The position numbers and the translations under genes were made by a program. Under the pieces are notes generated by a model. The model had not been told where the DNA came from. It saw only the letters and a program-made list of their open reading frames with translations, and ran no database searches. A DNA stretch of 64,000 bases from Calothrix sp. PCC 7507 (lineage in GTDB: Bacteria; Cyanobacteriota; Cyanobacteriia; Cyanobacteriales; Nostocaceae): positions 6,001,501 through 6,065,500 of the forward strand of contig NC_019682.1 of the NCBI RefSeq assembly GCF_000316575.1. Direction: 5' to 3'. This document shows positions 1 to 9,499 of this stretch, piece by piece; position 1 is the stretch's first letter; each line of letters begins with the position of its first letter.

Positions 1-69
1 ATAACCAATCAGCTAGATACAGTCGAAGATTGGCGATCGCTAAGAATTGATCCAGATAATTGGGAGTAA
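1..69 (+). CDS. 3' end of a gene cut by the window edge, possibly Uma2 family
   Basis: Frame 1 is open from the first base to TAA at 67-69 and encodes 22 residues ending RSLRIDPDNWE. The next gene downstream, a Uma2-family protein, ends RSLGVDPDSLS, so the two C-termini look related and the pair may be a tandem duplication. Only the tail is visible, so the family call is an inference from about ten residues. The HIP1 octamer at 33-40 lies inside this tail. Confidence 0.45.
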   Translation: MTNQLDTVEDWRSLRIDPDNWE

Positions 70-150
70 TTCCCAATTCCCAATTCCCAATACTTCGACT
101 CCTTTCGACTTCGCTCAAGGCAAGTCGCTCAGTACAAGTTCCCAATTCCC
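69..150 (+). repeat. Heptamer repeat and palindromic cyanobacterial repeat
   Basis: Three tandem CCCAATT-type units lie at 69-90. They are followed by a TTCGACTTCGCTCAAGG-type segment, a motif common in cyanobacterial intergenic DNA; a related one lies near 24785. The next gene could be read open through this stretch, but the encoded low-complexity residues look like translated repeat rather than protein. Confidence 0.6.
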
Positions 151-154
151 CACC

Positions 155-889
155 ATGTATCAAACTAACCCACCCCGTCCGCCACAAGAAAACATGCCGA
201 CGATGTATGATTTACCCAGTGAATTAGTAGGAGAATCAGGATTGCCAGATGAATTTCACCGCATACAAGCTGAGTTGCTCAGTGAAACTTGCCAGCCGCC
301 TAATCACTTACCTGAAGAAATTTTACTTGCCAGTGACTTAAACCTTTATTATGACCCCCGCCATCCCTTGTGGTACAAACGCCCTGATTGGTATATGGTT
401 TTGGGAGTTCCTAGCAACAACGAGCAGCAAGACTTGCGCTTAAGTTATGTTGTCTGGCAAGAAGGAATTGATCCATTTTTAGTAGTTGAATTACTTTCAC
501 CAGGAACAGAACAAGAAGACTTAGGGAAAACACTACGAGAGATTAATCAACCTCCGACAAAGTGGCAAGTCTATGAGCAGATTTTGCGAATTCCTTACTA
601 TGTGGTCTATGACCGCTATGAAAATAATTTACGTGCTTTTAAGGTCATGGGCATCCATTATGAGGCCATATTACTAACTGAAAACCGCTTTTGGTTGGAG
701 GATCTGGAACTGGGATTAGGTCTGTGGCAAGGTACTTATCAGCAGACTACAGGTTTATGGTTACGTTGGTATAATTCCACAGGCTGGATACCGACCTTAG
801 CCGAAAAAGCGGAACAAGAACGCCAACGGGCTGATAAATTAGCAGAGTACGTGCGATCGCTAGGAGTTGATCCAGATAGTCTAAGCTAA
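155..889 (+). CDS. Uma2-family protein (putative PD-(D/E)XK endonuclease)
   Basis: A 244-residue protein of the Uma2/DUF820 family, which expanded strongly in cyanobacteria and has a predicted restriction-endonuclease-like fold. Family-like segments are RPDWYMVL, with the expected acidic residue, and FLVVELLSPGTEQED in the core. The tail, rich in Glu, Arg and Lys (residues 220-235), is a probable coiled coil common in these proteins. The open frame reaches back to position 47, but the first 36 residues come from heptamer repeat DNA, so I start at the ATG at 155. The biological role of the family is unsettled; a mobile-element or toxin-like function is only inferred. Confidence 0.8.
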   Translation: MYQTNPPRPPQENMPTMYDLPSELVGESGLPDEFHRIQAELLSETCQPPNHLPEEILLASDLNLYYDPRHPLWYKRPDWYMVLGVPSNNEQQDLRLSYVVWQEGIDPFLVVELLSPGTEQEDLGKTLREINQPPTKWQVYEQILRIPYYVVYDRYENNLRAFKVMGIHYEAILLTENRFWLEDLELGLGLWQGTYQQTTGLWLRWYNSTGWIPTLAEKAEQERQRADKLAEYVRSLGVDPDSLS

Positions 890-1311
890 ATAAACACACG
901 CTCTACAGTTGAGAGCCGCTGTTAGAGAGGCAAATAAGCTCGATTTGTAGTAAATATACTCTTAGCCTATAGTTAATTCTATAGTGCAAAAGTAGGGTGT
1001 ATTAGCGGAGCGTAAAGCACCACTCCCATTTCACTCAGAATTGCAGGTTATTAAATTTGCATTCCTTCGCCTATAGTTAATTCTCTAGTGCGATCGTCAA
1101 AATAATGAGGGGGTAATTTTTTAGTAATTTGGTAATGCAAAAGGAACTTTTATAGCGATTAAGCTTCCTAAAAGGTAATTGGGTATGTAGGTTGGGTTGG
1201 TAATTACAGTATAAAAAATATGTATTTAATTGTAATATCCCTAATTTTAGCATTACCTGATTGTTGCCAATCATTATATTTTGAAAATCAGCGTACAACT
1301 GGAAAAACTAC
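890..1311. other. Intergenic region with a short direct repeat
   Basis: This 422-bp AT-rich gap contains a direct repeat of about 24 bp, GCCTATAGTTAATTCT followed by AGTGC, at 965-988 and 1069-1092. No convincing gene, RNA or terminator was seen. It must hold the promoter for the polysaccharide locus starting at 1312, but no clear -10/-35 pair could be assigned. Confidence 0.5.
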
Positions 1312-2706
1312 ATGTTAATTTGGAAAACCAGTTCTCTAAATATAAACATAGCTAGTGTTCGATATCGATGCTTATTACCGCTACACTATCTTGAATTACA
1401 TGGATATCAATCTTGCATTTACGCTGATAATAACGAAATCCAGTGCCAAGGTAAATCAGATATTGTTATTTTTGTCAAAAGCTTTTCACCTCATGATTTA
1501 TGTTTAGCCAAACAGTTGCATCAAGCAAGTGTACCAGTAATTTTAGACATCTGTGATAATATATTTATCGAAGATTATATCTTTCAAGATATCAATGTTA
1601 CTCCGCAACAAATTTTCAAGGAAATGTCTAAGTTAGCATCAGCAATAGTGACAACAGGAGAACCATTAAAAAATGTCATAGAAGCAGAAGTGGGGACATC
1701 TACTCCAGTATTTATAATTCCCGATGGTAATGAAACACTCGAAGATGTCAAGCGATCATTTGATTTTATTAAATGGGAACGTTGGGTAAAACTAGGTATT
1801 TATAACCCAAAATTATTTTTACAAATTATCATAAATAATGTGAAATATAGAATTGCTAGCTATGCAAAAAAAACGTACAATTATCTACGAAAAAGATTTT
1901 CCAGCAATTATTTTAAAATTTATTTTTGGAGGAAAAAAATAGCAAAACTTAATGGACAGTTTAGAAGGATGGTTAAAAAAATACTGCGAATAGAAACGAG
2001 TAATCAAGAACTTAATTATCCCGAAAATAATCTACTATTAAATAATCTTTCCCCAGTTCCAAGTTATTGTGAAATTCTCCAGGAAAGCAACCAATTGATT
2101 AGTAAATCTGAGCAGCAATCAGAGGCTAGTCTGGCACTAACAAAAAATGTAGCATTAACGGAGGAAATTCCGAAAATAATTTGGTTCGGTAATCATGGAG
2201 CTAACTATGGCAATTTTGGAATGTTAAACATATTAGACATAGCTGATCATCTAATAAAAATTAGCCAGGAAATAAAGTTCAAATTGCTTGTTGTTAGTAA
2301 TAATTACGAAAAATATTGCCAGCATATACTCCCATTACCTTTTCCCACGGAGTATGTAAAATGGGACCCATTGAACATTTATAAATACATATCTCAAAGT
2401 AATCTAACAATAATTCCCAACTCCAAGACTCCCTTTAGCATTTGTAAGTCTGCTAACCGTGCAGTGCTTTCTTTATCATTGGGAGTGCCTGTAATCGCTA
2501 CAAAAACACCAGCACTCGACATCTTTAATGAATGTATAATATGTGATGAATGGGAGAGGGGATTAAAAGCATACCTCACCGACCAGCAGCTGGTTAATAC
2601 CCATGTGGAAACAGCCAAATCTATTATTAAAAGTAATTATAGTGGCGAAGCGATCGCCAATCAATGGGCAAATGTCTTAAATCAAGTTAGTGGTAACGTG
2701 GTGTGA
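1312..2706 (+). CDS. Glycosyltransferase-like protein, GT-B type C-terminal domain
   Basis: A 464-residue soluble protein, first gene of the + strand polysaccharide locus. The C-terminal part from about residue 285 begins PKIIWFGNHGANYGNFG and continues through YKYISQSNLTIIPN and LSLGVPVIATKTPA. This resembles the nucleotide-sugar half of GT-B glycosyltransferases, where a small-residue and Pro stretch closes the donor site. The N-terminal half carries VPVILDICDN and IIPDGNE segments, and residues 170-235 are unusually basic and may contact membrane or glycan. No canonical family could be assigned, so acceptor and sugar are unknown. It overlaps the next gene by 4 nt (GTGA), implying translational coupling. 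Confidence 0.7.
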   Translation: MLIWKTSSLNINIASVRYRCLLPLHYLELHGYQSCIYADNNEIQCQGKSDIVIFVKSFSPHDLCLAKQLHQASVPVILDICDNIFIEDYIFQDINVTPQQIFKEMSKLASAIVTTGEPLKNVIEAEVGTSTPVFIIPDGNETLEDVKRSFDFIKWERWVKLGIYNPKLFLQIIINNVKYRIASYAKKTYNYLRKRFSSNYFKIYFWRKKIAKLNGQFRRMVKKILRIETSNQELNYPENNLLLNNLSPVPSYCEILQESNQLISKSEQQSEASLALTKNVALTEEIPKIIWFGNHGANYGNFGMLNILDIADHLIKISQEIKFKLLVVSNNYEKYCQHILPLPFPTEYVKWDPLNIYKYISQSNLTIIPNSKTPFSICKSANRAVLSLSLGVPVIATKTPALDIFNECIICDEWERGLKAYLTDQQLVNTHVETAKSIIKSNYSGEAIANQWANVLNQVSGNVV

Positions 2707-3833
2707 TTAACTTTATACGCTTTTGGAAACGTCAGCCAACAGTACTAATATTTATCCACCTAATCCAAGATTTGGATTTAGTTTTACCTTTATTAGTGGG
2801 TTTACAAGATAGACATGACCTCATACCTCAAGTCTGCGTAATCGATAAAATACTAGAAGAATCACCAAGAGTTAAAAGCGCCTTACAAACATTAGGAATT
2901 AAATACTCCAAAGTTTCTCGCTTGGGAGTATTAACAGGAATAGAACCAAATCTCTTGGGTATTCGAGCATTAGTAACTGCCTCAGAAAGTACTGCTGGAC
3001 CTCATAAAGCAGCCTATACTTTAACTATAAGAGCCAATAAATCAAATATATATACATACACTTTACAACATGGGTTTGAAAATATTGGTTTAAATTACTC
3101 AGACGAAGTTTATAGTCTAGAATCAGTACGCTTTGCATCTCAAAAAATCCTGATTTGGGCTAATACTCATTTATTACCGATACACCTATCATCAGACACT
3201 CATTTACGTTGTGTGCCCGTCGGATGTCCCAAAGAAGTCAGTCCCCTTACCACTGAAATTGAAATACCAGGACGACGCAAATATCTAGTTGCTGTATTTG
3301 AGAACTTGCACTGGAATCGTTATCACGAAGACTACAGACAGCATTTTTTAAACGATTTAGAACAAACTGCTGTCCAGTTTCCAAATACCACTTTTTTAGT
3401 CAAACCACATCATGCAGGAAAGTGGCTAACTAGCAGATATCGCGGCTCTTTACCTTGTGCAGATAACTTAGTAATTGCCGATCCAGAAAATCCTTTATGG
3501 GAACCTTTTACTGCGCCAGCAATAATTAAAAATGCAGATGGCGTTATCACTACTCCATCAACAGTAGCAGTTGATGCTGCTCGCGCTGGATGCCCAGTCA
3601 GCGTCGTAGGTTATGGACTTGACCTGACAAACTATACTCCCCTTCCCATCATTAATAGTCTAGAAGATTGGACTAGCTTTATTCAAAAATTACAACACTC
3701 TGAAGGGAAGATAATAGCCAAAAACAAAACGAATGAATTTATTGATAAAAACCTCATTGCCGGAGATGCCATCAAACGAATATTAGACTTGATATCAGCA
3801 GATATATCATCTAGCAAAAATGTCAAAAACTAA
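2703..3833 (+). CDS. Putative GT-B glycosyl- or glycerophosphotransferase-like protein
   Basis: A 376-residue protein with a GTG start inside the stop region of the preceding gene (4-nt overlap). It carries TTFLVKPHHAGKW near residue 230 and GVITTPSTVAVDAARAGCPVS near residue 285. A Lys-Pro-His segment followed by a Thr/Ser-rich loop and an acidic/Ala helix before Gly-x-Pro-Val also occurs in CDP-glycerol glycerophosphotransferases, polysialyltransferases and capsular Kdo transferases (KpsC/KpsS type). The downstream Kdo pathway makes a Kdo-using enzyme an attractive guess, but the sequence alone does not prove it. Confidence 0.6.
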   Translation: MINFIRFWKRQPTVLIFIHLIQDLDLVLPLLVGLQDRHDLIPQVCVIDKILEESPRVKSALQTLGIKYSKVSRLGVLTGIEPNLLGIRALVTASESTAGPHKAAYTLTIRANKSNIYTYTLQHGFENIGLNYSDEVYSLESVRFASQKILIWANTHLLPIHLSSDTHLRCVPVGCPKEVSPLTTEIEIPGRRKYLVAVFENLHWNRYHEDYRQHFLNDLEQTAVQFPNTTFLVKPHHAGKWLTSRYRGSLPCADNLVIADPENPLWEPFTAPAIIKNADGVITTPSTVAVDAARAGCPVSVVGYGLDLTNYTPLPIINSLEDWTSFIQKLQHSEGKIIAKNKTNEFIDKNLIAGDAIKRILDLISADISSSKNVKN

Positions 3834-3890
3834 CTTAATGGGAAATAAAATGTTTTCCCAAAAAACTATTAATAATAGGATGTAAACTCC

Positions 3891-4802
3891 ATGAATGAAC
3901 AAGTTAGAGTCTATGTCGGTACTGATACGAGTCAACTTTTGGCAGTTAAGGTTCTTGAACATTCAATTAAACGATGCACAAAACTTGATGTGACAGTTTA
4001 TCCAATGCTTGATCTGCCTATTAAAAAACCGCAAAATCCAAATAACTGGCAGAGAACTGGATTTTCTTTTAGTCGTTTTTGCATACCAGAATTAGCGGGA
4101 TATACAGGAAAAGCTTTATACTTAGATGCTGACATGCTAGTTTTTCAAGATATTGCCTCTCTCTGGAATATTCCTTTTGATGGAGCCAAGGTAGTCATTC
4201 AAGAAGATATTCCCAACGAATACCAAAAAACCAATAAGAAATTAGGTGCCCCCTCACAGAGAATAAAACAGTGTTCAGTGATGCTCCTAGATTGTACACG
4301 CCTTAACTGGAAAATTGAAACCATTATTGATGAGTTAGATCAGGACAAATATAATTATGAGCAACTCATGTATGAATTGTGTATTCTAAATGAAAGCAGC
4401 GACATCAAATATAGTATTCCCTTTAAGTGGAATAGTTTAGAACATTACGATCAACATACTTGTTTAATTCACTATACAGACATGGCTACTCAACCTTGGG
4501 CGTCTTGTCAAAATAAATATGCCTATCTTTGGTTCAATGAATTGAGACTAATGCTGCAAGATGGTTCTCTAAAATTAGAAGAAATCATCCAAGAAATAAA
4601 TTTAGGACACTTTCGACCCTCATTGATCAGAGAGTTAAAATATGGTCAATTTATTCCTCCTTTTCTTGAGTCTTACTTCCGTAAAACTAACGAATTACTA
4701 GATAAGAAAAGTGGATTTAAACCTCATCAAGAAGTTTATAAGTTTAAAAAAATTAGGCAGCAAGCTATCAGAGAATATAAAACTTCAAATTCAGTAAGCT
4801 AA
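3891..4802 (+). CDS. GT8-family glycosyltransferase
   Basis: A 303-residue GT-A enzyme. Family signs are the N-terminal VRVYVGTDTSQ strand, the metal- and nucleotide-binding DAD in GKALYLDADMLVFQD (near residue 83), and the late histidine motif LIHYTDMATQPWAS. GT8 enzymes transfer Glc, Gal or GlcNAc/GalA-type sugars with retention. Its closest relative here is the second GT8 gene at 19389-20333, which shares the histidine motif and the first strand. It sits in a co-directional run with small gaps and lacks membrane segments, so it probably acts on a lipid-linked glycan in the cytoplasm. Confidence 0.88.
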   Translation: MNEQVRVYVGTDTSQLLAVKVLEHSIKRCTKLDVTVYPMLDLPIKKPQNPNNWQRTGFSFSRFCIPELAGYTGKALYLDADMLVFQDIASLWNIPFDGAKVVIQEDIPNEYQKTNKKLGAPSQRIKQCSVMLLDCTRLNWKIETIIDELDQDKYNYEQLMYELCILNESSDIKYSIPFKWNSLEHYDQHTCLIHYTDMATQPWASCQNKYAYLWFNELRLMLQDGSLKLEEIIQEINLGHFRPSLIRELKYGQFIPPFLESYFRKTNELLDKKSGFKPHQEVYKFKKIRQQAIREYKTSNSVS

Positions 4803-4830
4803 ATTTGTAGAAAACTAGATTTTAAAATTC

Positions 4831-5922
4831 ATGAATAAAAATTTTCCCTATAAACGTTTTTTGATTACAGGCGGTGCTGGATTTATTGGCAGCAAACTAG
4901 CACTGCAACTAGCAAAAGATTTAGATACTCAAATCTGGATTATTGATAACCTCAATTCTCAAGTTCACGGTAAAAATGCTCAACATCCTCTATTCCCGAC
5001 AAATATTAACTTTGTCTGTGGAGATATTCTTCATAGAGAAACTGTTGAGACAATTATCAGCGAAGCTCAACCTGATGTTATTGTTCACATGGCAGCAGAA
5101 ACAGGAACTGGGCAATCAATGTATGAGATTACTCGCTATTGTGAAGCGAATGTATTAGGGACTTCCATTTTACTCGAATCTATTAAACAAAAAGCTAACA
5201 ATCTTGCACGTCTAATTTTGCCATCATCACGAGCAATTTATGGTGAAGGCCCTTATCGAGATTTTCAAAGTGGCATAGTATTAGTTCCATCAGCAAGGAA
5301 TGTCAATGCTATGCAGGCTGGGCAATTTATTCCCACTTCACCATTGGGGAATAAGTTAGAAGCATTACCAGCATCCGAAGAAACACCAGCCGCGCCAGCT
5401 TCGATTTATGCTTCTACTAAATTGATGCAAGAATATTTAGTCACCCAGTCTGGTGCAGATGCGTCTTGGCAAGCTACAATATTACGCTTCCAAAATGTTT
5501 ATGGTCCTGGTCAATCCCTGACTAATCCTTACACTGGGGTACTATCTATATTTTCTACTCAGATTCTTGCTAATCAAACTCTGAATATTTATGAAGATGG
5601 CAACATCGTGCGTGATTTTGTGTTTATTGATGATGTAGTACGAGCTATAGAGTTATCTTGTCAAATACCCTTATCTCATGGAACCAAAATCAATATAGGT
5701 AGCGGTAAACCTACGACTATTTTAGAAGCCGCAAAACTGCTGCTCAATATTTATGGTAAACCTGAAAATGCTTATACAATTACAGGTGATTTTCGTGTAG
5801 GTGATATTCGTCATGCGGTAGCCGATATTAGTCAGGCGAAGAAACTACTAGATTGGGAACCAAGAGTGAGTTTAAGGCAAGGGTTAGAGGAGCTAAGTCG
5901 TTGGTGTATTCAATTTAGATAA
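4831..5922 (+). CDS. NAD-dependent epimerase/dehydratase (nucleotide-sugar, possibly dTDP-rhamnose 4-epimerase-like)
   Basis: A 363-residue extended short-chain dehydrogenase. The Rossmann glycine motif TGGAGFIGSKLA lies at residues 11-22, and the catalytic YxxxK appears as YASTK near residue 193. The segments NVYGPGQSLTNPYTGV and DGNIVRDFVFIDDVVRA are typical of UDP/dTDP-sugar epimerases, and the spacing resembles dTDP-L-rhamnose 4-epimerases. It should supply a modified nucleotide sugar to the surrounding transferases. Substrate specificity is inference; GDP- or UDP-sugar epimerase activity cannot be excluded. Confidence 0.85.
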   Translation: MNKNFPYKRFLITGGAGFIGSKLALQLAKDLDTQIWIIDNLNSQVHGKNAQHPLFPTNINFVCGDILHRETVETIISEAQPDVIVHMAAETGTGQSMYEITRYCEANVLGTSILLESIKQKANNLARLILPSSRAIYGEGPYRDFQSGIVLVPSARNVNAMQAGQFIPTSPLGNKLEALPASEETPAAPASIYASTKLMQEYLVTQSGADASWQATILRFQNVYGPGQSLTNPYTGVLSIFSTQILANQTLNIYEDGNIVRDFVFIDDVVRAIELSCQIPLSHGTKINIGSGKPTTILEAAKLLLNIYGKPENAYTITGDFRVGDIRHAVADISQAKKLLDWEPRVSLRQGLEELSRWCIQFR

Positions 5923-5979
5923 TTCATTAATGATATAATTCCTGATTAACTGCAAATATTTACTAAACTTTTTACACGA

Positions 5980-7149
5980 ATGAGTATATTTAATCCTTTG
6001 AGACTTTTCATGCAAAAAAACAATCATCAAGACCAATTAGATTATGATTTTATCTTTTGTCAAGGAAAATCACCACGAAAAATTTTAATTTTTGTAGAAA
6101 ATATTAATGCTACTTATTATTTGAGTTTTCATTATGTATTACAAAAACTTCATCAAAAAGATGAAGTAGATTTTTGGGTAATTTCTAGCCAAACAATAAT
6201 TAATAATTATGCACAATATAATCCAAATCCCATAAATATAATTAACAAAATATTAACAGAGATAGCACCCCAAATTGTTATTTTTAGTCGATACGGTCTT
6301 CCTTATGGAAGTATATTTCAACAACAATGCCAAGAAAAAGCAATTGCCACTATCTATCATATAGATGATGACTTACTAAATATACCTTTATCTCTTGGTG
6401 AGGGAATTCAGAAACAACATGGAAATAAGGAGGTTATCCAAGAACGAGAATATTTGTTGAACAATGTAGATTTAATTTATGCTTCAACTCCTTATTTGGC
6501 CACAACTCTAGCCAAGCGTTTTCCTCAACAAAAGTTTTATTACGGTATTTATGCACCTTATTTAGAGTTTTTAATTCCCAAAAATAATGATATTGATAAA
6601 AAGCAACAAAATACAGGGTATTTGACTCTAGGCTATATGGGTTCTAAGGGTCATCAGGAAGATTTAAGAATGATTACTCCTGATCTTGTCAAAATATTAG
6701 CTAATTTCCCTCATATAAGATTTGAAACATTTGGCACAATTGCAATGCCAGAAGAACTAAAACAATTTAGTGAAAGAATTAAATCGCATAAAGTCAATGT
6801 CAATTATGAAAATTTTCTCCAAAATCTTTATACTCTGAAATGGGATATAGGATTAGCACCTCTACAAAATACTGACTTCAACAACTGCAAAGCTTCAACC
6901 AAATACATAGAGTACACTAGTAGCGATATTCCAACTATCGCTAGTAATTTAGATGTATACAACAAATTTATTCCTGGTTCAGAAATTATTCTTGCACAGC
7001 CAGATGAATGGTACAAAAAAATGAAGTTATTAATAGATGATGCAAGTTTGAGAGCATTAATCTTGCAAAATGCTAGGGTAAGATGTTCACAAGAATTTAG
7101 TCTGGAAGTATTAGAAAAACAGATATCTACCACGATAAATTTTTTCTAG
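5980..7149 (+). CDS. Glycosyltransferase, GT4-like
   Basis: A 389-residue GT-B type protein. Recognisable parts are ATIYHIDDDLL in the acceptor half, a GYMGSKGHQED segment that starts the donor half, and IGLAPLQNTDFNNCKASTK followed by EYTSSDIPTIAS, which corresponds to the donor-binding loop where GT4 enzymes place the E-x7-E region. Similar proteins occur in large bacterial glycan loci. The sugar and linkage are unknown. It lies 57 nt after the epimerase and 73 nt before the MBOAT gene. Confidence 0.75.
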   Translation: MSIFNPLRLFMQKNNHQDQLDYDFIFCQGKSPRKILIFVENINATYYLSFHYVLQKLHQKDEVDFWVISSQTIINNYAQYNPNPINIINKILTEIAPQIVIFSRYGLPYGSIFQQQCQEKAIATIYHIDDDLLNIPLSLGEGIQKQHGNKEVIQEREYLLNNVDLIYASTPYLATTLAKRFPQQKFYYGIYAPYLEFLIPKNNDIDKKQQNTGYLTLGYMGSKGHQEDLRMITPDLVKILANFPHIRFETFGTIAMPEELKQFSERIKSHKVNVNYENFLQNLYTLKWDIGLAPLQNTDFNNCKASTKYIEYTSSDIPTIASNLDVYNKFIPGSEIILAQPDEWYKKMKLLIDDASLRALILQNARVRCSQEFSLEVLEKQISTTINFF

Positions 7150-7222
7150 AAAATCCTGTATTCTCTTCGGAGAGGAACTAATAATTTATACAAATTTACA
7201 ACTGATTTATATTTAGCCACAT

Positions 7223-8635
7223 ATGCTGTTTAATTCAATAGAATTTTTCATATTACTAACAGTCACTTTATTGCTTTATTGGTCATCAAAATCAATTTTA
7301 TGGAGACAAACATGTTTATTAGTCGCCAGCCTAATTTTTTATACATACTGGTTTCCACCTTATTTGATTTTGTTTTTATCTTTAGCACTATTTACATATA
7401 TATTTGGTCTAAAAATTGAGCGGGGAGAAAAGCGATCGCTATTTTTTAGTGTGCTGCTGCTGGTGGGAATATTGTCTATATTTAAATATACTAATTTCTT
7501 TTTGCATCTAGTTAGTCAGAGTTTTCATACTCTGGGATGGAATTTTACCTTTTCTACTATAGATATCAGATTGCCTCTGGGCATTTCCTTTATAGTTTTT
7601 GAACTAATTTCGTATTTAGTAGACATCAAACTTAAGAAAACCCATCCTGAAAATAACTTACGCGTATTTACTTTATTCTTAGCCTTTTTTCCCCACTTAA
7701 TTGCCGGACCAATTTGTCGAACTAATCAGCTTATACCTCAATTTCACCAAAAGATAGCTTTCAGTTTTCATCAATTTATTGGTGGTTTAGTTCTGATCAT
7801 GTCTGGACTATTCCTAAAAGTTTGTTTTGCTGATGGGCTTGCACCTTTTGTAGATTCAGTTTTTAACTCCCAAGTAGGATTCACAGGTAAGCCTACCTTA
7901 TGGGCAACCATAGGCTTTGGAGTGCAGATTTTTTGTGATTTTTGGGGTTACTCTACCATAGCAGTTGGAGCAGCCAGATTATTTGGTATTGACATCCCAA
8001 TTAACTTTAATCTTCCTTACGTGTCTACCAGTTTGAGAGAGTTTTGGCGGCGTTGGCATATAACTCTCTCCACTTGGATTAGGGACTATCTTTACATTCC
8101 CTTAGGAGGATCAAGACAAGGACAATTACAAACAGCAGGGAATCTGATGATCACAATGGGACTGTGTGGACTTTGGCATGGAGCTAGTCTTAACTTTGTA
8201 GTTTGGGGATTAGCTCATGGTGTTTTTTTAGTGATAGAGAGATTTTGTTCCCATCTTTTCCAATTTATTCAGAAAACGTTATTGGGGCGAATCATCAGCT
8301 TGCTCTGGCCTCCTGTGGGATGGTTAATCACTATAAGCTTTGTTTTTATAACCTGGATTTTTTTCCGGGCTACCACATTAGAACAAGCGATCGCTATATT
8401 GGGAACATTATTCACTCCAGCTAACCTCTTCTCTGCGGAAACACCACCCCGGAGCTTTTTTATTCTTTTGCTCACCTTTGGACTCATTCACATACCACTA
8501 AGCAAACTCATGGATGCCATGCACACAGAAAAAATTAGAGCAAGTTGGCGTTTTGTGATAGCTTGGTGGTTATTCGTCTTGTCTATTGTTATGTCATCAG
8601 GAGAAAGTTTACAATTTATCTACTTTGAATTTTAA
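7223..8635 (+). CDS. MBOAT-family membrane O-acyltransferase (AlgI-like)
   Basis: A 470-residue polytopic membrane protein with about ten hydrophobic segments. The MBOAT signature REFWRRWHITLSTWIRDYLY lies near residues 271-290, and the catalytic histidine sits in LWHGASLNFVVWG near residue 318. In alginate, peptidoglycan and capsule systems, AlgI/PatA/DltB-type proteins move acyl groups, usually acetyl, across the membrane to a periplasmic transferase. The SGNH-like gene two positions downstream fits that partner role. It probably O-acetylates the glycan made by this locus; the acyl group is inferred. Confidence 0.92.
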   Translation: MLFNSIEFFILLTVTLLLYWSSKSILWRQTCLLVASLIFYTYWFPPYLILFLSLALFTYIFGLKIERGEKRSLFFSVLLLVGILSIFKYTNFFLHLVSQSFHTLGWNFTFSTIDIRLPLGISFIVFELISYLVDIKLKKTHPENNLRVFTLFLAFFPHLIAGPICRTNQLIPQFHQKIAFSFHQFIGGLVLIMSGLFLKVCFADGLAPFVDSVFNSQVGFTGKPTLWATIGFGVQIFCDFWGYSTIAVGAARLFGIDIPINFNLPYVSTSLREFWRRWHITLSTWIRDYLYIPLGGSRQGQLQTAGNLMITMGLCGLWHGASLNFVVWGLAHGVFLVIERFCSHLFQFIQKTLLGRIISLLWPPVGWLITISFVFITWIFFRATTLEQAIAILGTLFTPANLFSAETPPRSFFILLLTFGLIHIPLSKLMDAMHTEKIRASWRFVIAWWLFVLSIVMSSGESLQFIYFEF

Positions 8636-8669
8636 GTATAAACCCTGAATCAGGGAGATACAGATAACT

Positions 8670-9491
8670 ATGCAATCTAAGATGATTAATCCTGAAGAAA
8701 TACGCAAAGGTCTTGAGCAACTAGAGCCAAATATTCCTTGGGCACATTACTTTAATTTTGGAGACGGTATTGAGACGGTTTTGCCTGAAGAGGAAAAGTT
8801 TTATAAAAAAGCTGTCGGGCTCGGAAAACTTGGTAACCTGCTCTTAGATGTAGTGCCCCTAAACTGCCGTCGTGGCAGCATCAAGGATTTACGTCTACTT
8901 GATTTAGCTTCAGCGGAAGGCGTACATTCTATTAAAATGGCTCAATCCGGTGCAAATGTGCTAGGAATTGAGGGTCGACAACTTTATGTAGAGCGGGCGA
9001 AGTTTGCAGCTCAAGTATTAGGAGTAGAGAACGTTTCTTTTCAACAAGGAGATGTTCGTACAGTTGATCCATCAGCAGTAGGAACTTTTGAATTTGTCTT
9101 ATTTTCTGGAATTCTTCATCACTTGGGTCAGGATGACTTTGAGGGAATGCTCAAAACATTAGCAAATCTGACTGAAGATACTCTGTTTATTTATACACAT
9201 GTTAGTACCCCAGAATCAATAGAGCGGTTTCGCCTGACTGGCCCAGTCAAGACACAAAATGGGTATCAGGGATATGTATTTCGTGAACATAAAGATAACG
9301 CTAGCCAGGAAGAAAAATATCGTAAAGTCCGGGCTTCTCTTGATAATACTTTTTCTTTTTGGGCAACAGAAAAATCCCTGATTGATATACTAGTAGCAGT
9401 TGGTTTTAAAGTAATCTCTAAACTAATTGTGCCTCATTTATTTGGGTGGGATGAAGCATCATATCGCCCGCTATTTATTGCTCGGAGGTAA
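8670..9491 (+). CDS. Class I SAM-dependent methyltransferase
   Basis: A 273-residue protein with a Rossmann methyltransferase core. Motif I is LRLLDLASAEGVHSIKMA, an acidic residue follows in VLGIEGRQ, and motif IV is FEFVLFSGILHHLG. It sits between the MBOAT gene and the SGNH gene with gaps of 34 and 8 nt, so it belongs to the same operon and may methylate a sugar of the same polymer. The start could be ATG 8670 or the in-frame ATG at 8682. No targeting signal is visible. Confidence 0.85.
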   Translation: MQSKMINPEEIRKGLEQLEPNIPWAHYFNFGDGIETVLPEEEKFYKKAVGLGKLGNLLLDVVPLNCRRGSIKDLRLLDLASAEGVHSIKMAQSGANVLGIEGRQLYVERAKFAAQVLGVENVSFQQGDVRTVDPSAVGTFEFVLFSGILHHLGQDDFEGMLKTLANLTEDTLFIYTHVSTPESIERFRLTGPVKTQNGYQGYVFREHKDNASQEEKYRKVRASLDNTFSFWATEKSLIDILVAVGFKVISKLIVPHLFGWDEASYRPLFIARR

Positions 9492-9499
9492 ACAAGGGG

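Noticed and set aside
47-154. N-terminal extension of the first Uma2 gene
   Set aside because: It translates heptamer and palindromic repeat DNA; the family start fits the ATG at 155.
1077-1298. 73-codon open frame on the minus strand upstream of the glycan locus
   Set aside because: AT-rich intergenic DNA, residue composition rich in Asn, Tyr and Leu, no ribosome binding site, and it contains part of the short direct repeat.
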